Position numbers and translations under genes: made by a program
Shown: positions 53,391 to 63,342 of the stretch, in pieces
How the letters are laid out: every line of letters begins with the position of its first letter
How positions within the stretch are numbered: the first letter of the stretch is position 1
The notes under the pieces: model-generated
Seen by the model: only the letters and a program-made list of their open reading frames with translations
Database searches by the model: none
What the model was told of the DNA's origin: nothing
Assembly (NCBI RefSeq): GCF_001399455.2
Contig: NZ_LLEI02000075.1
Span: forward strand, 62,001-126,000
Origin: Vibrio bivalvicida
Lineage (GTDB): Bacteria; Pseudomonadota; Gammaproteobacteria; Enterobacterales; Vibrionaceae
Direction of reading: 5' to 3'
DNA length: 64,000 bases

Positions 53391-56300
53391 TTGTTTACTG
53401 TCTACCATTCCAACCAAGTCGATGTCTTAAAGTCACTTCTTGTTGAGCTCGTTCGTCTCAATCCATTAGAAAACCCTTTCGATAAAGAGCAGATCTTGGT
53501 GCAAAGCCCGGGGATGTCCCAGTGGTTGAAGATGGAGCTAGCTAAAGAGTTTGGTGTAGCGGCGAACATTGATTTTCCTCTGCCTGCGACATTTATCTGG
53601 AACATGTTTACAGAGGTGCTGCCAGATGTACCAAAACGCAGTGCCTTTAACAAAGAGTCGATGACATGGAAGCTGATGCACATCTTGCCTGGGCTTTTGA
53701 GTCAAGTTGAGTTCGAGCCACTTAAACGCTATCTAGAGCAAGACGAAGACGGTTCCAAGCTTTACCAACTCTCAGAGAAAATTGCCGACATCTTTGATGG
53801 TTATCTGGTTTATCGCCCAGAGTGGATTGCCAGTTGGGAAGCGGGGCAAACCGTGTTGGAGCTGGAAGATGAGCACCCTTGGCAGCCGATTTTATGGCAA
53901 GCGCTCTACGATCATACCATTGCCTTAGGTCAGTCACCTTATCATCGTGCTAACCTGTACGAACACTTTATCGATACCTTGGAAAACTTTCAGGGCAGTT
54001 TTGAACATTTGCCTCAGCGCTTGTTTGTGTTCGGAATTACCTCACTGCCGCCACGTTATATGGATGCGCTTAAAGCCATTGGTGAGCATATTGATGTCCA
54101 CCTGATGTTTACCAACCCATGTCGTTACTACTGGGGCGAGGTACGAGACAGAAAGTTCTTAGCGCGTTTAGCAGCAAAACACCGTAAACATGTGGTGTGG
54201 AATCAAGACCACTCAGAGCAACAGGGCGAGAGTGAGCAACTTAAAGGCTCGATTGAAGACAACGTGCTTGATGAGCTGCATACCGATGCGGTGGGTAATA
54301 GCTTACTCGCTTCAATGGGTAAGCTGGGGCGCGACAACATGTATCTTCTCTCGCAGCTAGAGTCCCATGAGATTGAAGCCTTTGTTGATGTCGAGCGAGA
54401 CTTATTGCTCCATCAACTTCAAGCAGACATTCTCAATCTTGAAGAGCATCAAGATGATCATCAGTTAGAAACCAGCTCGCATAAACAAGTGGTGCAACTA
54501 GGTGATAAATCACTCACGCTGCATGCATGCCATAGCCCAATGCGTGAAGTGGAAGTCTTACATGATCAGCTATTGGCGATGTTTGATGCGGATCCAAGCT
54601 TAAAGCCGCGTGATATCATTGTGATGGTGGCGGACATCAATGCCTACAGCCCCGCTATTCAAGCTGTGTTTGGCAACGCACCCGGTGAGCGATTTATCCC
54701 TTACTCCATTTCTGACCGTACCGCCGATCAAGAAAGCCCAATTCTTAATGCATTTATGCAACTGGTTAACCTGCCAAACACCCGTTGTTTAGCGTCTGAG
54801 TTACTCGAACTACTTGAAACTCCAGCGATCTTGGCTCGATTCGGCTTAACGGAAGATGAGTTTATTTTAGCCAAACAGTGGGTAGAGGAATCGGGTATTC
54901 GCTGGGGATTGAATGCGACCACAGGACAAGAGTTTGATTTACCTGAAACCGCACAAAATACTTGGCAGTTTGGTATTGAGCGTATGTTACTTGGTTACGC
55001 CATGCCAGAATCAGCAGGGTTGTTTGAATCAAGGTCAGGGGCGCTTTCACCTTACAATGAAGTGCAAGGAATGGGCGCGGAGTTAGCGGGCAAGCTGGCG
55101 CACTTTATTGAGGCGGTCAGCGATTACCGACATAAACTGGTACAAACTCAATCAATTGATAGTTGGCGCGAAATATTAACCTTGTTGCTAGATGATTTCT
55201 TTAGCGTCGAACTGGAAGGTGAGGCGGCGCTGAAGTCGATTCGTGACACCTTAGCCAATTTAAAAGAGCAACTGACTGACGCAGCCTTCGAGCAATCATT
55301 ATCTCCGGCGATTATTACCACCTATTTGAACAACAAGCTGTCAGGGACGCGGATCAGCCAACGCTTCCTTGCTGGGCAAGTTAACTTCTGTACTTTGATG
55401 CCGATGCGTTCTATTCCATTCAGAACGGTTTGCTTACTGGGCATGAATGATGGTGTTTATCCACGTTCTATGCCGCCAGAGGGCTTCGATCTGATGAATG
55501 GGCGAACCAAACCAGGGGATCGCTCTCGCCGAGATGATGACAGGTACCTATTTCTAGAGGCCATGTTGTCTGCACAGCAAACGCTATACATCAGCTATGT
55601 TGGTCGCTCAATCCAAGACAATACTGAGCGTGTGCCATCGGTGCTGGTTTCTGAGCTAATGGAGTATTGTCACCAAAATTACTGCCTAGATGGAGATGAG
55701 GCGTTAGCGAGTGATGAGTCTGGAGAAAAGCTGTTAGCAGTACTCATTGCTCACCACTCTATGGTGCCGTTTAGCGCAGCAGCGTTTGTTGGTGAGCAGC
55801 CAAGTTATGCTAAAGAGTGGCTGCCTGCGGTGAATAGATTAGGCCAGGTAAGCGGTGAATTTAATCGACAACTGCAAGATTACTTACTCGATGCCACTTA
55901 CCCATTAGAGCTGGATTTAGTTGAGCTGCAACGCTTCTGGCGTTTACCGGTGCAATACTTTTTTAATCGCCGCTTAAAAGTGATGTTTGAGCCACCGCTT
56001 CCGGTTATGGAAGATGACGAACCTTTTGTGCTTAATGGCTTAGAAAGCTATCAAATGCGCGACAGTTTATTGGATTGCTTACTCAAACAGCAGCTTTCTG
56101 GTGGTCAAGATAGCAAGGGTGTGATTGAAAGCTTTGTTAAGCAGCAACGTGCGCAAGGGAAATTACCGGTTGGCGCATTTGGGGATATTGAATTTGAAAC
56201 TAACCGAGTTCAAGCGCAGGAGCTGGTGGAAAAGCTGACCTTCTTATGTGGCAGCGAAGATAATGACCTCGAAGTAAAACTGACATTTGATGTCTTAGGT

Positions 56301-56849
56301 GAGGATAAAAAGATCAACCTAACTGGCTGGCTGACACAGTATTATCAGTCGGGCTTGATTCGCTTTCGCAGCGGTAAGATTCGCTCACAAGACTATCTGT
56401 CCGCGTGGATAGACCACCTAGCTATGTCGGCGATGGGCATCAGTAAGCGCACCCATATGATTGGTTATGATCGCAAGGAAGGGGTTGTTCATCTTATCTA
56501 CCCTGAAATTGCAGACCCTAGCTACGCTCATAGCTTGTTATCTGAGCTGATTCGTTTGTTCTACCAAGGCATGACCGAGCCGTTGTGCTATTTCCCGAGA
56601 ACCGCATTAGCTGGTGTTGAAGCGGGATTCAGTCGTGGCAATTGGGCAGATGATGAAGAGAAATCACTCAAGAAAATGGCCGATACATTTAACGATAGCT
56701 TCATGGCCGCAGGTGAAGGCAATAACCCTTACATCTCGCGTATCTGGCCAAGTTGGAACGACAGTTTAGCAGCGCAGGCACGTACTATTACAGCATTGGT
56801 ACTGCAAACCCCTCGACTTGAGGTAAAGACGAGTGAAGATGCGCAATAG
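53391..56849 (+). CDS. recC: Exodeoxyribonuclease V subunit RecC
   Basis: Subunit of the RecBCD helicase-nuclease that recognises Chi and splits the DNA strands. 1152 residues (E. coli 1122), starting FTVYHSNQVDVLKSLL, which aligns with E. coli RecC LRVYHSNRLDVLEAL. The start is TTG at 53391: an in-frame stop lies at 53376 and no ATG or GTG is in between. Contains KAFNKES-type and ANIDFPLPATFIWNMF conserved parts; the helicase folds lack catalytic motifs, as usual. The ribosome-binding site is weak. recB follows after 307 bases. Confidence 0.95.
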   Translation: MFTVYHSNQVDVLKSLLVELVRLNPLENPFDKEQILVQSPGMSQWLKMELAKEFGVAANIDFPLPATFIWNMFTEVLPDVPKRSAFNKESMTWKLMHILPGLLSQVEFEPLKRYLEQDEDGSKLYQLSEKIADIFDGYLVYRPEWIASWEAGQTVLELEDEHPWQPILWQALYDHTIALGQSPYHRANLYEHFIDTLENFQGSFEHLPQRLFVFGITSLPPRYMDALKAIGEHIDVHLMFTNPCRYYWGEVRDRKFLARLAAKHRKHVVWNQDHSEQQGESEQLKGSIEDNVLDELHTDAVGNSLLASMGKLGRDNMYLLSQLESHEIEAFVDVERDLLLHQLQADILNLEEHQDDHQLETSSHKQVVQLGDKSLTLHACHSPMREVEVLHDQLLAMFDADPSLKPRDIIVMVADINAYSPAIQAVFGNAPGERFIPYSISDRTADQESPILNAFMQLVNLPNTRCLASELLELLETPAILARFGLTEDEFILAKQWVEESGIRWGLNATTGQEFDLPETAQNTWQFGIERMLLGYAMPESAGLFESRSGALSPYNEVQGMGAELAGKLAHFIEAVSDYRHKLVQTQSIDSWREILTLLLDDFFSVELEGEAALKSIRDTLANLKEQLTDAAFEQSLSPAIITTYLNNKLSGTRISQRFLAGQVNFCTLMPMRSIPFRTVCLLGMNDGVYPRSMPPEGFDLMNGRTKPGDRSRRDDDRYLFLEAMLSAQQTLYISYVGRSIQDNTERVPSVLVSELMEYCHQNYCLDGDEALASDESGEKLLAVLIAHHSMVPFSAAAFVGEQPSYAKEWLPAVNRLGQVSGEFNRQLQDYLLDATYPLELDLVELQRFWRLPVQYFFNRRLKVMFEPPLPVMEDDEPFVLNGLESYQMRDSLLDCLLKQQLSGGQDSKGVIESFVKQQRAQGKLPVGAFGDIEFETNRVQAQELVEKLTFLCGSEDNDLEVKLTFDVLGEDKKINLTGWLTQYYQSGLIRFRSGKIRSQDYLSAWIDHLAMSAMGISKRTHMIGYDRKEGVVHLIYPEIADPSYAHSLLSELIRLFYQGMTEPLCYFPRTALAGVEAGFSRGNWADDEEKSLKKMADTFNDSFMAAGEGNNPYISRIWPSWNDSLAAQARTITALVLQTPRLEVKTSEDAQ

Positions 56850-57156
56850 ATCAGCTTAGTGGAAGACAGGTTGAAGGAAAGTAGGTGGCCGCCAGTAAAT
56901 CATTATAGTGTAGGGCGTTCGCTGTACGGCCACAGGTCAGAGGGACCATTATTCTGTCGGTTTGTTGCAACTTGGCAGCTTAGACAAGCTCAGAGTTGCT
57001 CAACACATGGCGCGCATAGTAGCGGTTAGGTAACGATCCTGCCGTGAGAAAGATCGCATAAAGTCTCAAGTTTTTAGGGATTTATATTAATAACAATCGT
57101 TTTTAAGTCTGGATCACATTTGGATCTCGGGTTTTCATACAAAGGGCAAATATTTT
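56850..57156 (+). other. recC-recB spacer with inverted repeats
   Basis: 307 bases without a credible gene. GTGGCCG (56885-56891) pairs with CGGCCAC (56927-56933), and AGCTT/AAGCT with outer GTTG/CAAC elements form a nested hairpin near 56962-57004. In E. coli the ptrA gene sits between recC and recB; here there is none. The function of this stretch is unknown; it may carry a recB promoter. Confidence 0.5.
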
Positions 57157-60100
57157 ATGACAGCAACGTCAATGGTTACTCCGCTTAATGCCATGACTTT
57201 TCCCTTGCACGGTGCACGATTAATTGAGGCATCGGCGGGTACGGGGAAAACCTTTACCATCGCTGGCTTATACCTAAGATTGCTTCTCGGTCATGGTACA
57301 TCCGAGACCAAGCATCAGGTGCCGTTGACGGTTGATCAGATTTTAGTGGTGACATTTACGGAAGCGGCAACAGCAGAACTTAGAGACCGAATCCGCGCTC
57401 GTATTCATGATGCTCGTCTTGCCTTTGCCCGAGGTAAAAGTAGCGATCCTGTGATTGAGCCTTTACTTGATGAGTTTAGTGACCACAAACAAGCCGCGGA
57501 GATCCTTTTGCAAGCGGAAAGGCAAATGGATGAAGCCGCAGTCTATACCATCCACGGCTTTTGCCAACGTATGTTGACTCAAAATGCATTTGAATCAGGC
57601 AGTCGCTTTAACAACGAATTTGTGACCGATGAGAGTCATCTTAAAGCGCAGATTGTTGCCGATTACTGGCGACGTAATTTCTATCCTTTGCCGCTTAATT
57701 TAGCAGGAGAAGTGCGCCGAATCTGGAATGCCCCCTCTGATTTACTGCGCGATGTGACTAACTATCTGACAGGTGCACCACTTAGCCTGTCTGTCGCGGC
57801 GATGAGTGGCAGTTTAGCGGACTTACACCAACAGAATCTAAAGCGTATCGATGAATTGAAATCGTTATGGCGAGAACATCAGGATGACTTTTTTGCCCTG
57901 ATTAGCGACTCTGACGTCAACAAACGCAGTTACAGCAAAAAGTCTTTACCGACTTGGCTCGACGCGGTCAATGTGTGGGCATCAACGGAAACAACGGGTT
58001 ATGACTATCCAGACAAACTGGAGAAGTTTGCGCAAAATACCTTGGTTGAGAAAACGCCGAAAGGCACCGCGCCGCAGCACCTTGTTTTTGAAGCAATTGA
58101 TGCTTTCCTTGCTGCGCCAATTAGCCTCAAAGCACCAATGCTTGCCCATGCGATTGAACATTGTCGTGAGATGTTGGCAAAAGCCAAACAGCAGAAACAG
58201 TGGCTCTCTTTTGATGACTTGCTGACCAATCTTTCTGCCGCTATTGATGGTGATGAATCTGAGCTACTTGCAGAGCGGATTCGAACTCTCTATCCAGTAG
58301 CTATGATTGATGAGTTCCAAGATACCGATCCACTTCAATACAGCATTTTTAGCCGTATTTATTTGAACACTCCTGAATGTGGTTTGTTTATGATTGGCGA
58401 TCCAAAGCAGGCGATTTACGGCTTCCGTGGCGCGGATATATTTACTTATATCAAAGCGCGTAATCAGGTTTCGTCGCACTTCACTCTAGGCACTAACTGG
58501 CGTTCTAGCGCGGATATGGTTAGTGCGGTAAACCAGATTTTTGACTTGCCTTCGAGCCCGTTTATTTACGATAAAGATATTCCATTCTTGCCTGTCGACT
58601 CTAGCCCCTACGCGGATAAACGTATTTGGACTATTGGTGGTCAAAAGCAACCCGCTCTCACTTACTGGCTGCAAGATGCGGAGGAAAAGCCTCTGCCTAA
58701 AGGCGAGTATCTTAAGGCAATGTCTAAGGCAACCGCAGATCAAATCCAAACGATTCTCACTGCTGCGCAAAATGAGCAAGCGTTCTTTATGGATGGTAAA
58801 GAAGCAGATGGCAAAGATGGTCATCCTATTCAGGCGGGTGATATTGCGGTATTGGTGCGAACCGGTAATGAAGGTCGTATGGTGAAAGAGGCACTAGCAA
58901 AGCAAGGTATTGCGAGTGTTTACCTATCAAACCGAGACAGCGTGTTTACCTCGCTTGTCGCCCAAGATATTCAGCGTCTATTGCAAGCGGTGCTGACACC
59001 TGAAAATGATCGTGCCTTACGAGCAAGCTTGGCTTCTGAGATGTTTGCTCTCGATGCGGGCGGTTTAGACAAGCTCAACAACGATGAAAATGAGTGGGAA
59101 AACGCAATCAATGAGTTTAAAGAGTATCGTAAACTCTGGACTCAGCGAGGTGTGCTACCCATGTTGCGCAGTGTTATGAGCAAGAGACATATTGCGGAGC
59201 GTTTACTAGAGGAAGAAGGTGGAGAGCGTGCACTGACCGATTTGATGCATATCGGTGAGCTGCTACAGCAAGCAAGTCAAGAGCTAGACAGTGACCATGG
59301 TTTACTGCGTTGGTTGGCTCAAGCAATCAGTGATGCGCAAAACGGCTTAGGTGGCAGCGAAGACCAAATCCAGCGCTTAGAATCAGAGCGTAATTTGGTG
59401 CAAATCGTAACGATCCACAAATCAAAAGGTCTGGAATATGATCTGGTGTTGTTGCCTTTCGTTCTCAGCTATCGCGAGGCTAGCGAAGCAAAATACTATG
59501 ATGAGCAACAAGACAAAACCATTTTAGATATTACTGGGCAAGATGCTTCTTTGGCGCAAGCTGATAAAGAGCGTCTTGCTGAAGATTTACGTCTAATCTA
59601 CGTAGCGCTCACCCGCGCCGTTTATGGCTGTTTTGTCGGGGCTGCGCCACTGAGAAACGGTCGCTCTACTAAAGAGCCAACCGGTGTTCATCATAGTGCG
59701 ATGGGATATTTGCTACAAGATGGTAAAGAAGGGGGGATCAATGATCTCACTCAGGCAATCCAACAGCATGTGGATGGACTTGAAAGTGTGCGATTAAGTG
59801 ACCTACCAGAGCTACAACAAGAGGTCTTCGTGGCCCAAAGTTCGCAGCAACAAGATTTAACGGCAAGCGAGCTGAAAAGTGTTATTGATCGAGATTGGCG
59901 AATCACTAGTTACTCTGGATTGGTAAAACAAGGCTCTCATCATAGCTCAGATGCCTTTACCGACTTAATGCATCTCGATATTGATTCTTCTGATGAGCAT
60001 GATGAAGAGGAGTTAGTTGAACCAGAGCAAACCATCTTCACCTTCCCGCGCGGCGCTAGACCCGGTACTTTCCTGCATACGATATTCGAAGAAGTCGAAT

Positions 60101-60789
60101 TTACCGAGCCAAGTACTAGCGAAGCGAATAGTGAGGTTATCACTCATCTTCTCGATAGTGAGCAGTTAGACGCAAGTTGGCTACCGATATTACAACAGTT
60201 GATTGACACCGTACTAGCCACACCACTGGATGGAAAATCTCTGCTGCTCAACCAGAAAGGTCCAAGCCAACGTTTAGTTGAGATGGAGTTCTTACTACCA
60301 ATTGAGGTACTGGCGGCGCCCGCATTAAATCGTGTAATCCAACGTCATGATCCTTTATCCGCTAAGGCTGGCGACCTAGGATTCTATACCGTTCAAGGTA
60401 TGTTGAAAGGCTTTATCGACTTAGTGTTTGAGCATCAAGGCAAATACTATGTCCTTGACTGGAAATCGAATCATCTTGGTGACGAAGTCAGTTTCTATCA
60501 CGGAGAAGCGCTAAAATCTGCCATGGCAGATCATCGTTATGACCTGCAATATCAAATCTATGCCATAGCGCTACATCGTTTCTTACGCAGTCGAATCGTA
60601 GATTATGACTACGATCAGCACTTTGGCGGTGTCTACTACCTATTCCTTAGGGGGATGGACGGAGAAAGCGAGCATGGCATTTTCTCTGCCAAACCAAGCC
60701 TAGAGTTTCTTACCGATATGGACAGACTTATCGATGGGCAAAGTGTCGACGGGAAAACGAATCAAGCTGGCCAGATGGAGTTACTTTAA
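57157..60789 (+). CDS. recB: Exodeoxyribonuclease V subunit RecB
   Basis: 3'-5' helicase and the only nuclease of RecBCD. 1210 residues (E. coli 1180): Walker A in IEASAGTGKTFTIAGLY (27-43), YTIHGFCQRML, Walker B MIDEFQDTDPLQYSIF, motif GDPKQAIYGFRGADIFTY and VTIHKSKGLEYDLV for SF1A helicases. The C-terminal nuclease has GFIDLVFEHQGKYYVLDWKS, with the metal-binding Asp pair and Lys. Three bases before recD. The exact start (57157 or ATG 57172) is uncertain. Confidence 0.97.
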   Translation: MTATSMVTPLNAMTFPLHGARLIEASAGTGKTFTIAGLYLRLLLGHGTSETKHQVPLTVDQILVVTFTEAATAELRDRIRARIHDARLAFARGKSSDPVIEPLLDEFSDHKQAAEILLQAERQMDEAAVYTIHGFCQRMLTQNAFESGSRFNNEFVTDESHLKAQIVADYWRRNFYPLPLNLAGEVRRIWNAPSDLLRDVTNYLTGAPLSLSVAAMSGSLADLHQQNLKRIDELKSLWREHQDDFFALISDSDVNKRSYSKKSLPTWLDAVNVWASTETTGYDYPDKLEKFAQNTLVEKTPKGTAPQHLVFEAIDAFLAAPISLKAPMLAHAIEHCREMLAKAKQQKQWLSFDDLLTNLSAAIDGDESELLAERIRTLYPVAMIDEFQDTDPLQYSIFSRIYLNTPECGLFMIGDPKQAIYGFRGADIFTYIKARNQVSSHFTLGTNWRSSADMVSAVNQIFDLPSSPFIYDKDIPFLPVDSSPYADKRIWTIGGQKQPALTYWLQDAEEKPLPKGEYLKAMSKATADQIQTILTAAQNEQAFFMDGKEADGKDGHPIQAGDIAVLVRTGNEGRMVKEALAKQGIASVYLSNRDSVFTSLVAQDIQRLLQAVLTPENDRALRASLASEMFALDAGGLDKLNNDENEWENAINEFKEYRKLWTQRGVLPMLRSVMSKRHIAERLLEEEGGERALTDLMHIGELLQQASQELDSDHGLLRWLAQAISDAQNGLGGSEDQIQRLESERNLVQIVTIHKSKGLEYDLVLLPFVLSYREASEAKYYDEQQDKTILDITGQDASLAQADKERLAEDLRLIYVALTRAVYGCFVGAAPLRNGRSTKEPTGVHHSAMGYLLQDGKEGGINDLTQAIQQHVDGLESVRLSDLPELQQEVFVAQSSQQQDLTASELKSVIDRDWRITSYSGLVKQGSHHSSDAFTDLMHLDIDSSDEHDEEELVEPEQTIFTFPRGARPGTFLHTIFEEVEFTEPSTSEANSEVITHLLDSEQLDASWLPILQQLIDTVLATPLDGKSLLLNQKGPSQRLVEMEFLLPIEVLAAPALNRVIQRHDPLSAKAGDLGFYTVQGMLKGFIDLVFEHQGKYYVLDWKSNHLGDEVSFYHGEALKSAMADHRYDLQYQIYAIALHRFLRSRIVDYDYDQHFGGVYYLFLRGMDGESEHGIFSAKPSLEFLTDMDRLIDGQSVDGKTNQAGQMELL

Positions 60790-60791
60790 TC

Positions 60792-62933
60792 ATGACCACA
60801 CTTATTTCTGTGCTTAAACAACTGGCAAATAAATCCAGCATCAGACAACTTGATTATCAGTTTGCCCGCTTTATCGCTAGCCAGTCTCAGGATGATCAGA
60901 TCGCTTTTATTGCAGGTGTGGTTAGCCACGAACTTGGCAAAGGCCATATTTGCTTACCTCTGTTTGACGCAGAAGGGCAGCCTACCGATCTCGCTGCGAA
61001 GCTGGGTTTGTTTGGCGAAGCAGCATTAGAGTTGAATCAAACGCTGGTTGCGATTGACTGGGTATCCTTGCTCCATGGCTCTTGTTTGGTGGCTAAAAAC
61101 TTGGCTGAAGAGGGCGAAGCTCTACCGCTGATATTTGATGGTGAGCGACTCTATTTACACCGCTATTGGTACTATGAAGTGACGTTAGCTGAGCGTTTGA
61201 ATAGCTTTGGGTCACCCATGATCCTAAAGCCTACTGAAATCCAAAAACTATCAAAGCTTCTTGATCATCTTTTTGCTCGCAACTATCGATATCTATTTGA
61301 AGTAATTAATAAATCTCAGCAGCAAGGTGATTCTACACCTGTGATGCGACAGCGTATGGTTTGTGACCATCTAGACGTCGTGGCAGAGGATAAGTTGGAT
61401 TGGCCTACCATAGACCAAAAGCTCTTAGCAGCAAAAAACATTGACCAGCTCACTGTGCTCGATCAGCTAGTGCCATTGGCCGCTTGTGTAAACTGGCAGA
61501 AAGTCGCAGCGGCGGTTGCATTGAGTAAAAGGTTTGCTGTGATCTCTGGTGGTCCGGGAACCGGTAAAACGACTACTGTAACCAAATTGCTCGCCGCCTT
61601 GATCGAACAAGCACAAAGTTCGGATGCGCAAAGTGGCAAAGGTGAGCCACCAACGATCAAACTAGTGGCTCCCACCGGCAAAGCCGCCGCTCGATTAACG
61701 GAATCTATTGGCAAAGCCGTGGCAGAGTTACCTGTAGCGCCTGAACTAAAACAAGCCATACCAACCGATACCAGTACATTACATCGATTGCTCGGTGCAT
61801 TGCCTAACAGCTCAGAGTTCCGACACAACAGAGATAACCCACTCCACTTAGATATGCTGGTGGTCGATGAAGCCTCAATGGTCGATTTACCAATGATGTA
61901 CAAATTGATCGATGCGTTACCTAAGCATGCCAGATTGATTCTACTGGGTGATAAAGATCAGTTGGCATCAGTAGAAGCGGGGGCGGTACTGGGGGACATT
62001 TGTTCTTTCAGCCAGCTAGGTTTTAGTCATGGTCAAGCGGCTCAAATTGCTCGCTTAACCGGTTTTGAAACACTGGCTCATACGACGAATACGCAGCCCT
62101 CTATTGCTGATAGCTTGTGTATGCTGAAGAAGAGCTATCGATTTGATGCCCGCTCTGGTATCGGTCAACTGGCGCAAGCGATCAATCTTGGTTCAGCTCA
62201 GAAGGTCGATTGGGTATGGCAAAAAGATTTCGCGGATATTGCTCAGTTTCCAATTGATAGCCAGCACTACAATCAAATGATCCAGATGTTAGTTGCCGAA
62301 TATAGCCACTATCTTAAACGTATTGATACACCGCAATTAGACTCAGTAACAGGCGAAGTTGAAACCATGCCGCAACGAGCCAAAGCGGTATTAGATCATT
62401 TTGCTCGCTGCCGCTTGCTATGTGCTATTCGTGAAGGTGACTTCGGTGTTGCTGGACTCAATCAGCGTATCGAAAGGGCGCTGGCAGCGAGAAAGCTTAT
62501 TCAGACCCAAGATGAGCTTTGGTATCACGGTAGACCAGTGATGGTCGCGAGAAATGATTATGCATTAGGTTTGTATAACGGCGATATTGGCATTTGTATG
62601 CTTGATGACTCAGAAAGCCAGCCAAGATTAAAGGTCTTTTTTGAGTTACCGGATGGCAGTGTTAAATCTGTTTTGCCGAGCAGAGTGCCTGAGCATGAAA
62701 CTGCATACGCGATGACTATTCATAAATCTCAAGGCAGTGAATTCGAGCACACACTAATGGTCTTACCGCCTGATTATACACCTATACTGACCCGAGAGCT
62801 GATCTACACAGGAATTACACGCGCGAAGAAGCGCTTGAGCTTATATATTGATCAACGGGTAATGAAGCGCGGAATCAAGGTTCGCACTCAGAGAGCTAGT
62901 GGATTGGTACAAAGGCTGCAGCGAAAGGGATAA
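60792..62933 (+). CDS. recD: Exodeoxyribonuclease V subunit RecD
   Basis: 5'-3' SF1B helicase subunit of RecBCD. 713 residues, longer than E. coli RecD (608). Walker A SGGPGTGKTTTVTKLL, Walker B VVDEASMVDLPMM, motif LLGDKDQLASVEAGAVLGD, and YAMTIHKSQGSEFEH near the C-terminus. The start lies three bases after the recB stop, so translation is probably coupled. Confidence 0.96.
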   Translation: MTTLISVLKQLANKSSIRQLDYQFARFIASQSQDDQIAFIAGVVSHELGKGHICLPLFDAEGQPTDLAAKLGLFGEAALELNQTLVAIDWVSLLHGSCLVAKNLAEEGEALPLIFDGERLYLHRYWYYEVTLAERLNSFGSPMILKPTEIQKLSKLLDHLFARNYRYLFEVINKSQQQGDSTPVMRQRMVCDHLDVVAEDKLDWPTIDQKLLAAKNIDQLTVLDQLVPLAACVNWQKVAAAVALSKRFAVISGGPGTGKTTTVTKLLAALIEQAQSSDAQSGKGEPPTIKLVAPTGKAAARLTESIGKAVAELPVAPELKQAIPTDTSTLHRLLGALPNSSEFRHNRDNPLHLDMLVVDEASMVDLPMMYKLIDALPKHARLILLGDKDQLASVEAGAVLGDICSFSQLGFSHGQAAQIARLTGFETLAHTTNTQPSIADSLCMLKKSYRFDARSGIGQLAQAINLGSAQKVDWVWQKDFADIAQFPIDSQHYNQMIQMLVAEYSHYLKRIDTPQLDSVTGEVETMPQRAKAVLDHFARCRLLCAIREGDFGVAGLNQRIERALAARKLIQTQDELWYHGRPVMVARNDYALGLYNGDIGICMLDDSESQPRLKVFFELPDGSVKSVLPSRVPEHETAYAMTIHKSQGSEFEHTLMVLPPDYTPILTRELIYTGITRAKKRLSLYIDQRVMKRGIKVRTQRASGLVQRLQRKG

Positions 62934-62959
62934 CCATCCGTGGCTACCGTGTTAAACGA

Positions 62960-63136
62960 TTAAAGTGCTTTCGAGAAAGAAATACTGCGGATGCGGTACT
63001 TCTTTTGATAGTTCAAGATGAACGCTTTTAAGCCTTCTGTTACTGGGAAGACACAATGAACGTCTAGATCTTCTAGTAGTTCATTGTCTGCCATGTCCCA
63101 AAAACTCTGTACAGAGTTACAGATAATTTTCTTCAT
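62960..63136 (-). CDS. Small protein of unknown function
   Basis: 58 residues from ATG 63136 (frame open to a TTG at 63178 would give 72). The sequence MKKIICNSVQSFWDMADNEL, followed by an acidic and then basic C-terminus, matches no family I recognise. It lies between recD and argA on the argA strand. The ribosome-binding site is weak (AAGAG, somewhat far). It could be a real short gene or chance. Confidence 0.5.
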   Translation of the reverse strand: MKKIICNSVQSFWDMADNELLEDLDVHCVFPVTEGLKAFILNYQKKYRIRSISFSKAL

Positions 63137-63230
63137 CGATAGTTTGCTCTTAGTGACGTAGTCAGTAACCTCAAGCAATCCTTGCGACTCAACTTAGGTA
63201 AAAGTTAAGTAGAGAAGTGAATCCTATCTA

Positions 63231-63253
63231 GCTCCCCACAGAGGGTGGGGAGC
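63231..63253. other. Strong hairpin between argA and the small ORF
   Basis: GCTCCCCAC (63231-63239) pairs with GTGGGGAGC (63245-63253), 5-base loop. No T-run follows on either strand, so it may stabilise or process the argA transcript rather than terminate it. Confidence 0.5.
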
Positions 63254-63342
63254 CGAAATATTAACCAATTAAAAATATGAAATAAAGCTAATAATGTAAG
63301 AAAAATTAGCAACAAAGTAGCAAGTATAAGAATTACAGTCAG

